From contig NC_065570.1 of assembly GCF_937616625.2 (NCBI RefSeq), positions 17,742,001 through 17,806,000 of the forward strand: a DNA stretch of 64,000 nucleotides, given 5' to 3'. Numbering within the stretch: position 1 is the stretch's first letter; each line of letters begins with the position of its first letter. A program made the translations under genes and the position numbers. The notes beneath the pieces are model-generated. The model worked only from the letters and a program-made list of their open reading frames with translations, ran no database searches and was not told the origin of the DNA. This DNA is from Mercurialis annua. Taxonomy: Eukaryota; Streptophyta; Magnoliopsida; Malpighiales; Euphorbiaceae. Positions 10,129 through 22,065 of the stretch are shown piece by piece.

Positions 10129-10772
10129 TGTTGGTGCAGCGGGACGTGAGGGTCTGAATCGTATATTTCAATTCAAAATTAGAATTCCAAAAATTTGGAT
10201 CCAGAAATTGATCATATCAATAAGAAATGGACCGTCGTATCATCTAGTAATTAAAGCACGCATCTAGAAACCGTAAGAAAAACACAAATGTCGATTCTCC
10301 AACGATTCTTGTAGTCCCGTTAGTACGGCGACCTCAAGCTCGTCCACACGAGTATGCGTCCGATTGAATCCTCGCCTTGAAGTAATATGCAAGAGTTCCT
10401 CTTGCCGAGCAACCCTAAGCTCAAACTCTCGCTTCAATTACGTCTTTACTAGGATGTATGAAAAACTTTCTCCAAACATTTTCGTGATTGATGACTAGTT
10501 GAACTCCTTCAAATATGCTCTCTTAAGTGTGGTGTGTGTAGAATGAGTAGGGTAGAGCTTTGCTTAAGAATGCAACACCTCACATGCTAGGTGTCACACA
10601 CCAAGCACTGGTGTTTCCACCATTCGACAGCTCACATGCTAGGTGTCACACACCAAGCATAGGTGTTGCCACCATCTGACACATCACATGATAGGTGTCA
10701 CACATCAAGCATAGGTGTTGCCACCTTCTAACACGTCGGATGCTCGGTGTCACACACAGAAACATACATGAC

Positions 10773-12927
10773 TGTTGGTGCAGCGGGAGGCGTAGGTCCA
10801 GATCGTATATTTCAATTCAAAATCGAATTTCCAACAATCCGAATCCTAAAGTAGATCGTATCAACAACAAATGGATCGCCGTATCATTTAGTAATTAAAG
10901 CACGCATCTAGGAATCGTAGGAAGAATACCTATGTCGATTCTCCGACGATTCTTGTAGTCCCGAAAATACGGCAACCTAAAGCTCGTCCACACTAGTATG
11001 CGTCTGATTGAATCCTCGCCTTGAATTAATCTGCAAGAGTTCCTCTCGCCGAGAAGCCCTAAGCTCAAACTCTCGCCGCGATTACGTCCTTGCTCGGATA
11101 CATGAAAAACGTCGCCATGTTTTTCCTGTGATTGATGACTACTTGAACTCCTTCAAGTACTTTCTCTCTCTACAACTTTGTAGTGAGATGTTTGTTGTGT
11201 GGTGTCTTGATATGAGCAAGGACATGCTCTATTTATAGGCTAGAGCATGTCGTAAGAATGCAACACCTTGTATGCTAGGTGTCACACACCAAGAAAATGT
11301 GTTGCCACCACATGACACCTTTCATGTGGTGACATCACATAGGTGACATCATATAGGTGATGTCATCATATGACATCACATATATGACATAAGCTTATCT
11401 CATTACATCATCACCATGACATCATCATTCCATTAGCTTATGATTAATGATTTAAGTATCATTAATTACACTAGTTAATTACTTAAGCTTTTTAATCATA
11501 ATACTTGGTTAAAATATAATTAGGTTCCTACTAATTTATAACTCTTATATGACATAAGCTTATCTCATTGCATCATTACCATGACATCGTCATTCCATTA
11601 GCTTATGATTAATGATTTAAGTATCATTAATTACACTAATTAATTGTTTAAGCCTTTTAATCATAAAACTTGGTTAAAATATAATTAGGTTCCTACTAAT
11701 TTACAACTCTTATAAATTAGTCCCTAATTAACATGGACATAGTACAATTAGGTTCCTACTAATTTATAACTCTTGCAAATTAGTCCCTAATTTGTACTTG
11801 TTTTCATCTTAGATTAATTTCCAAGATATGCTAGTATCTATATGAAATCGATCTTTTGTAAACTCAATCGGTTGCAAACTCTATTGTGTGTGACTAACTA
11901 GGTTCACATCTATATGGCAACGAGAGTCATAAGAAACGCCTTTCTTATAATAAATAATTAAATCCCATTTAATTATTGATTCTCGTAGATCGAGAGTGAC
12001 GTCTAGCAACATATCAGAACCCCCAAATAGAGATCAATATTTCGATGCATTCTTAATGAACCAATGTTCATAATTACCGTACACTCAAAAGTCCCTTCAT
12101 CTAAGATTCCAATCTCGACTAGTGTCACGGTGAAGTCAAACACTGTTTGTCTTGATCATATGACCTCATCTCTCAGTTTTAATTCTTGATAAATATGACT
12201 TCCGCTAGAAACAACTTTCTAAGAAGTCATATACACCTGCACATGTTTTATCATCCATCAAGAACAATTCGAGATAGCATAGAATCTTGTCTCCGTTCAT
12301 CCAGAGTGATGAATCCTTTCTAGGTTAAACCCCTATCTCCATATACAACTAACTAGAGCCAACACATCCCGCGGCCCTAGCTCATGAAAGATCTAGGATT
12401 AAGGAGTATCAAACTCTAATCACCTATATATAAGATAGTGTCACCGCAAGTCAAAGGACATATGTATAATTATGAACTAGATGACATTAAATTGACTTTA
12501 ATGAATTACCATGTATAAGTCATCTAGCGTCACTTGTTCGACTCATTCAACACCTTGAGTGTCCACATGTTTATTCTGATCCCCATCAAGTAGTATGAGA
12601 CTCACTACTTCCTATAATATAGCAACTCTTTACTAATCAGGAGAATAAACAGAGGTGACAATCTTTCCAGGATAATGCGATGCCTTTATTCGTAGGATCC
12701 CATCGATCGTGAACGGTTATTTAGATCACTTGTATAATAGAATATGTCACTCATATTCTTAACACCTTAAGAATAGATTCTATCATAATGTGATAGGGAC
12801 AATACGTAATTAATGAACACTTAGTTGATAAGATACTTAGTTCAAATAAAACATATATATCTTTGCCATTGGGATTAGTTCTACAAATATACACGATTAA
12901 ATGGCTCTAGGGCACATATTACTAACA
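10773..12927 (-). mobile_element. Solo LTR of the Copia-1/2 family
   Basis: A single LTR, TGTTGGTGCAGC to ACTAACA on +, flanked by perfect 5-bp copies ATGAC at 10768-10772 and 12928-12932. The other LTR of Copia-2 shows the uninterrupted site near 28330. Solo LTRs arise by recombination between the two LTRs of one element. A reverse-strand TATA box is at 11230-11237. It contains a 165-bp tandem duplication (11384-11548 and 11549 to about 11713). Confidence 0.93.
11384..11713. repeat. 165-bp tandem duplication in the solo LTR
   Basis: The segment starting ATGACATAAGCTTATCTCAT at 11384 recurs at 11549 with few differences. The other LTRs of the family carry it once. Confidence 0.8.
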
Positions 12928-13048
12928 ATGACATCATCACATGACATTGTTACGTGACATCATCACGTGACATCATTGTATGACATCATCACGTGACATC
13001 ATCACATGACATCATCAGATGACATCATCGTGACATCATCACATGACA
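12928..13048. repeat. TGACATCATC minisatellite in Copia-2 3' LTR
   Basis: About nine imperfect repeats of TGACATCATC, with CACGTG or CATG between units. The matching array in the other LTR is at about 28334-28456. The units resemble ACGT/TGACG-type plant bZIP sites, which would make this a U3 enhancer candidate; that role is inference. Confidence 0.75.
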
Positions 13049-14256
13049 TCATCACAATAACTTGGATAAAATACAATTAGGTGCCTACTAATTTATAACT
13101 CTTACAAATTAGTCCCTAATTTATACTTGTTTTTTCATCTTAGATTATTTTCCGAGATATGCTAGTATCTATATGAAATTGATCTCTCGTAAACTCAATC
13201 GGTTGCACACCCTATTGTGTGTGACTAACTAGGTTCACATCTATATGGCAACGAGAGTCATAATCAACGCCTTTCTTATATTAAATAATTAAATCCCATT
13301 AATTATTAATTCTCGAGAATCGTGAGTGATGTCTAGCAAAATATCACGACCTCCAAATAGATATGAATGTTTTGATGCATTCTTTATGAACTAATGTTCA
13401 TAATTACCGTAAACTCAAAATTCCCTTCATCTAAGATTCTGATCTCGACTAGTATCACGGTTAAGTCAAACACTGTTTGTCTTGATCATATGACCTCATC
13501 TCAGTTCCTATTCTTGATAAATATGACTTTCACTAGAAACAACTTTCTAAGTAAGTCATATACACCTGCGCAGGTTTTATCATCCATCAAGAACAATTCG
13601 AGATAGCATAGAATCTTATCTCCATTCATCCAGAGTGATGAATTCATTATAGGTTAAACCCCTATCTCCATATACAACTAATTAGAGCCAACACATCCAA
13701 CGGCCCTAGCTCATGGAAGATCTAAGGTTAAGGTGTATCAAACTCTAATCACCTATATACAAGATAGTGTCACCGCAAGTCAAAGGACATATGTACAATT
13801 ATGAACTAGATGACATTAAATTGACTTGATGAAATACCATGTATAAGTCATCTAGCATCACTTGTTCGACTCACTCAAACCCTTTGAGTGTCCATATTTT
13901 TATTCTGATTCCCATCAAGTAGTATGAGGCTCACTACTTCCTATAATAAGTAACTCTTTACTAATCAGGAGAATAAACAAAGGTGATGATCTTTTCGGGA
14001 TAATGCGATGCCCTTATTCGTAGGACCCCATCGATCGTGAACGGTTATTTAGATCACTTGTATTATAGAATCTTTCACTCATATTCTTAACACCTTAAGA
14101 AAAGATTCTATCACAATGTGATAAGGACAATACGTGATTAATGAACACTTAGTTGATGACACACTTAGTTCAAATAAAACATATATATCTTTTGCCATTG
14201 GGATTAGTTCTACAAATATACACTATAAAATGGCCCTAGGGCACATATTACTAACA

Positions 14257-15143
14257 ATATCCCACTTGCACTAGTGCCATTGGGAACTATTCCTAAGCCC
14301 CATCTTCACAAGGTGTAAACCTTAATGACTCTAAGTCATGGGCTTTGTCAGTGGGTCAACCGTGTTATTGGCTGATGTTATCTTTTAGAGAAAACCTTCT
14401 CTTTCCAATGCTTTCTTTAGATAATATGATAATGCCTTTCCTTATGTTTAGTTGAGTTCTGGGACCCGGTTTCCTTTGCTAGGGCAGTAGCACCATTGTG
14501 GTTGCAGAAAAGAGGAATTGTCGACTTAATGGAAGAAAACGGTACTTAGTTCTGTTAAGAACTATTTTATCCAAACACCTTCTATTACAACATCTCATGC
14601 CATAATATACTCGGCTTATATAATGGAATCTGGAGTTGATTCTCGCTTATAGATAAATATGAATATGGAGATAGACTCTCTATCATCCATATCTGATTTA
14701 TTAATCAGATTTTGTAAAACGGTCTACTTAAAAAACCTTGTTCTCCATTAGTTAAGACCATATCTTTAGTTCTTCATAAGTACTTAAAGATATCCTTAAC
14801 GACCATCCAATGTTCTCAACATGGATTTGATTGAAACTGATTAGTCCCACAAGCCGCATAGATAAATTTCTAGCTTTGTAAGTGACAACACATACGTCAG
14901 ACTACCAATTGCTGAAGCCTATGGTATATTTGCTAGATTCTTTCTTTTCTTCAGAAGTCTCAGAAGACATTCCTATTCAAAGAAGAATTGCATGGCTAAC
15001 TAGTATCAATCCTCTCTTAGAACTTCCATATTGAAGTACTTCAACAACATTTCTAAGCAGAGCCTTTTAGGAGAAACCAATTATTCTCTTAGATCTATCT
15101 CCATAGAGTCTAATATTGAGAATTTAGGCTACCTCTCCAAGGT
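14257..15143 (-). pseudogene. Copia-2 pol, 3' part (RNase H region)
   Basis: Reverse-strand end of Copia pol, cut from the rest at 24058 by Copia-1. It is the inverted counterpart of Copia-1 21163-22065. Near 14480-14530 the reverse strand encodes a stretch resembling the CDNNGA-type RNase H segment, interrupted by stops and frameshifts. The last bases before 14257 form the polypurine tract region (reverse-strand AAGTGGGATAT). Confidence 0.7.
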
Positions 15144-15148
15144 CTTTG
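15144..15148. repeat. Target-site duplication of Copia-1, left copy
   Basis: CTTTG here is repeated exactly at 24058-24062. The target lies in Copia-2 pol. Copia-1 keeps the uninterrupted homologous site (CAAAG at 21158-21162). Confidence 0.92.
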
Positions 15149-17185
15149 TGTTAGTAGTATGTGCCCTAGGGAAATTTGATCATGTATATTTGTAGAATTA
15201 ATTCCAATGACAAAGATATATATGTTCTATTTGAACTAAGTGTCTCATCAACTAAGTGTTCATTTATTACATATTGTCCTTATCAAATTCTGAATCTATT
15301 CTTAAGGTGTTAAGAATATGAGTGAAAGATTCTATTATACAAGTGATCTAAATAACCGTTCACGATCGATGGGATCCTACGAATAAGGGAATCGCATTGT
15401 CCTGGAAAGATCGTCACCTTTGTTTATTCTCCTGATTAGTAAAGAGTTACTAATTATAGGAACTAGTGAGTCTCATATTACTTGATGGGGATCAGAATAA
15501 ACATGTGGACACTCAAGGTGTTGAGTGAGTCGAACAAGTGACGCTAGATGACTTATACATGGTAATTCATCAAAGTCAATTTAATGTCATCTAGTTCATA
15601 ATTGTACATATGTCCTTTGACTTGTGGTGACACTATCTTATATATAGGTGATTAGAGTTTGATACTCCTTAACCCTAGATCTTTCATGAGCTAGGGCCAA
15701 GGGATGTTTTGGCTCTAATTAGTTGTATATGGAGATAGGGGTTTAACCTAGAAAGGATTCATCACTCTGGATGAACGGAGACAATATTCTATGCTATCTC
15801 GAATTGTTCTTGATGGATGATAAAACCTGCGCAGGTGTATATGACTTACATAGAAAGTTGTTTCTAGTGGAAGTCATATTTATCAAGAATTAGAACTGAG
15901 AGATGAGGTCATATAATCAAGACAAATAGTGTTTGACTTAACTGTGACACTAGTCGAGATTGGAATCTTAGATGAAGGGAATTTTGAGTGTACAGTAATT
16001 ATGAACATTGGTTCATTAAGAATGCATTGAAACATTCATCTCTATTTGGGGGTCGTGATATGTTGCTAGACATCAATCCCGATCTACGAGAATTAATAAT
16101 TAAATGGGATTTAATTATTTAATATAAGAAAGGCGTTTCTTATGACTCTCGTTGCCATATAGATGTGAACCTAGTTAGTCACACACAATAGAGTGTGCAA
16201 CCGATTGAGTTTACAAAAGATCAATTTCATATGGATACTAGCATATCTCAGAAATTAATCTGAGATGAAAAACAAGTACAAATTGGGGACTAATTTATAA
16301 GAGTTATAAATTAGTAGGAACCTAATTGTACTATGTCCAAGTTAATTAGGGACAAATTTATAAGAGTTATAAATTAGTAGGAACCTAATTATATTTTAAC
16401 CAAGTTTTATGATTAAAAGGCTTAAGTAATTAATTAGTGTAATTAATGATACTTAAATCATTAATCATAAGCTAATGGAATGATGATGTCATGGTGATGA
16501 TGTAATGAGATAAGCTTATGTCATATATGTGATGTCATATGATGGCATCACCTATATGATGTCACCTATGTGATGTCACCACATGAAAGGTGTCATGTGG
16601 TGGCAACACCTTTGCTTGGTGTGTGACACCTAGCATGCAAGGTGTTGCATTCTTATGACATGCTCTAGCTGTGTGACACCTAGCATGCAAGGTGTTGCAT
16701 TCTTAAGACATGCTCTAGCCTATAAATAGAGCATGTCCTTGCTCATTTCAAGACACCACACAACACACATCTCACTACAAAGTTGTAGAGAGAGAATCAC
16801 TTGAAGGAGTGCAAGTAGTCATCAATCACAGGAAAAACTTGGCGATGTTTTTCATACATCCGAGTAAGGTCGTAATCGCGGCGAGAGTTTGAGCTTAGGG
16901 CTGCTCGGTAAGAGGAACTCTTGCAGGATTACTTCAAGGCTAGGATTCAATCGGACGCATACTCGTGTGGACGAGCTTGAGGTCGCCGTACTTTCGGGAC
17001 TACAAGAATCGTTGGAGAATCGACATAGGTATTCTTCTTACGATTCCTAGATGCGTTCTTTAATTACTAAATGATACGACGATCCATTTGTTGTTGATAT
17101 GATCAACTTCAGGATTCAGATTATTGGAATTTCGATTTTGAATTTAAATATACGATTCGGACCCGCGCCTCCCGCTGCACCAACA
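15149..17185 (+). repeat. Copia-1 5' LTR
   Basis: TGTTAGTAGTATGTGCC to CACCAACA, 2037 bp. A TATA box TATAAATA lies at 16721-16728. A 50-bp exact-length tandem duplication (16621-16670 and 16671-16720, one clear difference) lies just upstream of it. The 3' LTR has one copy, so the duplication arose after insertion or was lost from one side. Confidence 0.94.
16721..16728 (+). promoter_or_regulatory. TATA box of Copia-1 5' LTR
   Basis: TATAAATA flanked by a GCATGT/GACATGC-type inverted repeat. The same box is present in the 3' LTR (23592-23599), the solo LTR (11230-11237, reverse strand) and the Copia-2 5' LTR (28106-28113, reverse strand). It marks the likely U3/R start of element transcription. 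Confidence 0.7.
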
Positions 17186-17186
17186 G

Positions 17187-17198
17187 TGGTATCAGAGC
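17187..17198 (+). other. Primer-binding site of Copia-1 (initiator tRNA-Met)
   Basis: TGGTATCAGAGC starts one base after the LTR end. It matches the standard plant retrotransposon site complementary to the 3' end of initiator methionine tRNA, where minus-strand DNA synthesis starts. Confidence 0.95.
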
Positions 17199-19000
17199 CA
17201 CTGTATCATCGAGTATCAACGCTTTACGATTGAATACATGTATAAATAAATCATGGACTTAGGAATTATTATTGGGCATGCAATTTATAATTCCGAGGGC
17301 TTAATTTTATTTTTCAAAACGAACAAACGCTATTGTGATATTAATTACATTTGATTAAATTATGTCTAGAAGATTGATACTTAAGTGGTCCGCTCGTGAC
17401 CCTCCAATCTATCCTGTGAATTTTTCTAATGTGATCATTTAACATAATACGTGATTCGCTTGTGCATAATGTTGTCATCAACAGAATATGCGGGAAAAGC
17501 GAAACCCGAGAAAAAAAAAACCCCGAAAAAAATATATTTTTTTTTCATAAAAACCAAAAATGCTGAAAAACGGGTTTTACACCCGGGAAAAAGTTTTCGG
17601 CCCGAAAAAAAATATTTCGTTTTTCTGAAAAAAAACTGAAATGCTGAAAAAGGGGTTTAACACCCGGGCAAAAGTTTCCGACTCGAAAAAAAACCATAAA
17701 AATAAAAACGTAAAAAAAGTAATTTTTTCCGAGGATCAGCAATCGGTTGAGGCTTTCGGAGGTTCTAGGATGAATCCTCGATACCTAATGAAAGTAAATA
17801 TTACAAAGTAAATGATTAGAGAATCATTTCTGAGACATGTAATTATTTGCTCATTCTTTTGTGGCTATAGAATGAGACCTAGGAAGTCCATGATCATACA
17901 TGTGTGATTGCATGATTAATTTAGCTTTAATATGTATGAGATGCATGCTAAAATGTGTTGTGTGCTTAGTGAGATCGGAATAACTTAAAATCCTAAGAAA
18001 TCTTCCTAAAAGTTTAAAGATTAAGTTTATAGTGATTAATTATTAAATTGATTTATCAATGGCTCTCCATTGGAGCAATAAACTAACACACTTTGAGTTA
18101 TCATCTTGTCGGCTATGGATACATAGGGGTGAGATGATATCGTCAAGAGGCTGTTGTTGAGTTTATTGTTAAGTATGAGATGTTACAGGTGTATCGATAT
18201 AGTACACAACAATAACGGCAATTAGGCGTACCTGAGTCGTGTATTATTCAAATTGATACATCTTAGTTGATTTAATGGGTTAAATTTAACTAATGCAGAA
18301 ACCCAATAACGACAATAGGTATCTGAGGGTGAAAGCATTAGGAGCCGGAAATGATTGAACCTCATTTGAGATATGATGAACAAGTAGTTGTTCACTTATA
18401 TATCATTTTGATCCCAAGAATAGCATTAAGTACTTGAGGGAAAGATAAATGAATATAAGAATTCAATCACTCGCTTGAAATCTTTTCCAACAAAGATTCA
18501 CGTTTCCTATTTTGGAAGTTTAGGACTCAAAAGAGATAGTGGGAGGCCATTTTGATAAAGACCAAATCATTATGGTTAAATATACAAAATAACACGAATA
18601 CTAATTAGAGATATTTGCTATCTAAGGGATAATAAGATTAAATAGAATCCTTTTAAGTGACATTCACGATAGTAATCGGCTAGTGGTTTAAATCCATTTT
18701 TTGATTGATTAAGATATTTAGATGCCTCCAAGGCTATTGCGAAAAAGAAATGCACATCGGTTAACAAAAAAATGTGTTTTCATTTGTTAAGATGTAGGAC
18801 AGTATAAGTCATAGCCGGAAATATTTAGAATATTTGAAAGGCGGTTCTGTCAATAAAAGAAATTATTTCTTTTGTCAAACCGAAAGACATTGAAATGGAA
18901 ATTGTATTAAGTATTGTGATACTTAAAGGGCAATGACGAGAGGAACGAGAATTCCATTAAGAATGTGTCTATCTCATGTTGCAATGTCAATTGCTCATTT
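17199..19000 (+). other. Copia-1 leader and degraded gag region
   Basis: I see no recognisable gag. The stretch 17505-17740 is A-rich and holds an imperfect repeat with an 81-bp period (TGCTGAAAAA at 17561 and 17642, each followed by CACCCGGG). Copia-2 lacks most of 17475-17850 at the equivalent place near 27350. The short lysine-rich frames here look like by-products of this composition. Confidence 0.6.
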
Positions 19001-19009
19001 AAAAGCTTA

Positions 19010-22000
19010 GGTATTGGATACCGATGCTAATTCTCATATTTGTTTATCCTTCATGGATTTGGTAAAAGTGAGAAAGATAGGAAAAAGATGAAGTAATCTT
19101 AAAGCTAGAAAATGACGCAAGCATTGCGACTAGAGCTATAGGATCAACTTCAATTTTCTTATATAAACATAAGCTGTATTTAAATAAGTATTTTTATACT
19201 TACCCAATATATATAGAAATATCATGTCCGAATTTGTATGACAAATTTGGTAGTTGATTTTCTATTTACAAAGAATGTTTGTAGTGTTATAATACGTAGT
19301 TGGGTATAAGTATGCACAAAATGGTCTTTATTATTTGAATAAAGATGTTTAATACAAAAGATGTTTTGGAAATTAATACCATAAGTTATCAAATCTCTAA
19401 ATAACTTTGGCACTTATGATTAGGAGATATTGCAAAAGATAGACTTAAAAAATTAGATAGGATGGGAATCTTGAACAATCAGGATTTTACATCGCTTCCG
19501 ATTTGTGAGTCGTATCTTAAAGGCAACATGGCCTGATTTTTCTTTGTCGGACAAAGTGGTAGAGGCAAAGCTGTTTAAAAGATCATACATAGTGATGTAT
19601 ATGGTACGTTTATAGAAACAGACCAAGGTAGATACTTACACTTCATTTTCTAAATCGATGATTTATCACGATATAGTTAAGTTTGTCTTATGAAGAACAA
19701 ACATGAAGATTTTGAAATGTTCAAATGACATCAAAAATGAGGTAGAAAACCAAATTGGAAAAAGTATTAAGACTTTACGATGTTATCGAAAAGGGAAGAA
19801 TACTTGAGTACAAAATTTGGTACGTTCCTAAAAGGAATCTGGTATTATTTTTCAACTTACTCCTTGGGAACACCATGGTTGAATGATGCGTCTGTCAAGA
19901 AGGAGGTATCGTACATTGTGGGACATTATACGATCAATAATGAGCTAAATACTCACTTATCCATCTTGTTATGGGGTCATGCACTTCTTATTGCAAATAA
20001 AATTCTAAATTGAAATCCAACTAAATCTGCTCCATACATACTTTATGAGATATGGTATGGAATAGAGTCTTAAGGATGTTAAGATTTGAGGGTGTTCGGA
20101 ACATATCAGGAAACTGATATCCGATAAATTTGGAATCAAAATCAATCATGGAAAGGTTATGTTGGATATCCTAAAGACAGTTTAGGATATTGTTTCTATA
20201 TGCGAACCGACAAACAATCGTTGTTTATCGGTGGTAGTCTTTCTTAATAAAGCGTTTATTCAAGAGGGATACTAAGAAAGGAATATAGAATTAGATGAGG
20301 AGTCATCTAGTTACCAACAAAATAATGAATCAATGAAGATTGATCAAACCCACTAAAAGCCGGAGTTAGTAAAAGATGTATCTACATTAACAACTCGAAG
20401 ATTAAGTAGACTATCTTGTCACCGGAGAGAGATTGTTTTCCCGCATGATAAACAAGAGTTGTTTAGTCATGGAGAAAAAGATCAAGTGTTGATCTCTTTA
20501 CTTATGAGGAAACTATATGTGATATAGTTCTTCAAAATTGGTTTGAAGGAATAAAATCTGAAATGGATTCCATATAAAGAAACCAAATTTTAGGAGGTAG
20601 TCGATCCATACAAAGGTATTATACCAATAAGATTTAAATGGATCTTCAAGTGTGAAATTGGTACTAATGGAAAGGTGGAGACCTTTAAAGCTAGGCTTGT
20701 TGCAAAAAAATTTTGCTAGAGGCAAGAAGTTGTATTGTGAATACACTTTATCGCCGGTAGCCATGCTTAAGTCCATCAAGATTTTTCTTGCCAAGGCTAC
20801 ACATTTAGATTTTGTGGTTGGACATATGAATGTAAGAACCACATTCCTTAATGGTTAAATTAAGGAGTATATCTATATGGAACAAGTCAAGGATTTTGAA
20901 TCCGAAGAAGGTTCCAAGGCGTGTAAGCTAAAATGATCCCTAGTGGATGGAATGGAAGCTTCGAGTTTCGTCGTCTTGATAAATCCGTAAGGAGTTATGA
21001 ATTTATTAAAAACGATGATAAATCCAATGTTTACAAGAAGGTTAGTGGGAGCAGACTCACTTTCATGATCTTGCATGTAGATAACTTATTACTAATAAAT
21101 AATAATATCGGAATGTTAACTTTTGTATAACTTTGGTTTATCTAATACGTACTCCATCAAAGACCTCAGAGAGGTAGCCTAATTTCTCAGTATTAGACTC
21201 TATAGAGATAGATCTAAGAGAATAATTGGTTTCTCCTAAAGGCTCTTCTTAGAAAAGATATTGAAGTAGTTCAATATGGAAGTTCTAAGAGAGGATTGAT
21301 ACTAGTTAGACATAAAATTCTTCTTTCAAAGGGAGTGTCTTCCAAAACTTTTGAAGAAAGAAAGAATCTAGCAAAGATACCATAGGCTTAAGCAATTGGT
21401 AGTCTGAGGTATGTGATTCCACTTACAAAGCTAGAAATTGTCTATGCGGTTAGTTGGACTAATCGGTTTTAATCCAATCCATGTTGAGAACATTGGATGG
21501 TTGTTAAAGATATCTTTAAGAACTTTTGTTGAACTAAAGATATGGAGAACGATATTTTTAAGTAGACAGTTTTATAGATTCTGATTAATAATCAGATATG
21601 GATAATAGAGAGTCTATCTTCAGATTCATATTTATCTATAATGAAGGAGTAGTGAGCTAGAAGTGTTCTAAGAAAGAATCAACTCCATATTCCATTGTAG
21701 AAGCCGAGTATATTATGACATGAGATGTCGTAATAGAAAGTGTTTGAATAAATTAGTTCGTAACCGAACTAAGTACGGTTTTCTTCCATTAAAGTCGACA
21801 GTTCCTCTTTTCTGCGACCACAATGGTGCTACTGCCCTAGCAAAAGAAACCGGGTCTCACAAATTATCCGAACATAAGTAAAGACATTATCATATTATCT
21901 AAAGAAAGTGTTGGAAAGAGAGAAATTGTTTCTCTAAAAGATAGCATCAGCCAATAACATGGTTGACCCACTAACAAAGCCCATGACATAAAGTCATTAA

Positions 22001-22020
22001 TATTTACATCTTGAGAAGAT
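19010..22020 (+). pseudogene. Copia-1 pol: protease, integrase, RT, RNase H remnants
   Basis: A decayed polyprotein that would have cleaved, reverse transcribed and integrated the element. Near 19017-19042 a protease-like site reads D-T-D in place of D-T-G. A pre-integrase segment (KDRLKKLDRMGI) lies near 19430-19475. The integrase core follows at about 19780-20020, with GEYLST-like, SLGTPWLN and WGHALL segments, then a chromatin-side GYPKDSLGY segment near 20165-20195. RT lies at 20640-21130, with SPVAMLKSIKIFLA, a TTFLNG end and LHVDN where Y/F-VDD is usual. RNase H remnants extend to about 22020. Many stops and shifts exclude a functional protein. Confidence 0.88.
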
Positions 22021-22047
22021 GGGACTTAGATATAGTTGTCAATGGCA

Positions 22048-22065
22048 CTAGTGCAAGTGCGAGAT
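22048..22065 (+). other. Polypurine-tract region of Copia-1
   Basis: The purine-biased stretch AAGTGCGAGAT sits directly before the 3' LTR. The Copia-2 counterpart reads AAGTGGGATAT on the reverse strand. This is the expected plus-strand priming site; one C interrupts the tract here. Confidence 0.6.

Larger units (their letters stand above)
10129..14256 (-). repeat. Copia-2 3' LTR, interrupted by a solo LTR
   Basis: Begins TGTTGGTGCAGC and ends ACTAACA on +. The net length without the insertion is about 1.97 kb. It carries four copies of a 52-bp unit at about 10566-10765. Compared with the other LTR at 28106-28113, about 20 bp including the TATA box are missing near 10547, so this copy should be a poor promoter. 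Confidence 0.9.

Noticed and set aside
17451..17742. Overlapping Lys- and Phe-rich frames on both strands
   Set aside because: Products of an A-rich tandem repeat in the Copia-1 leader; no domain and no sister conservation visible.
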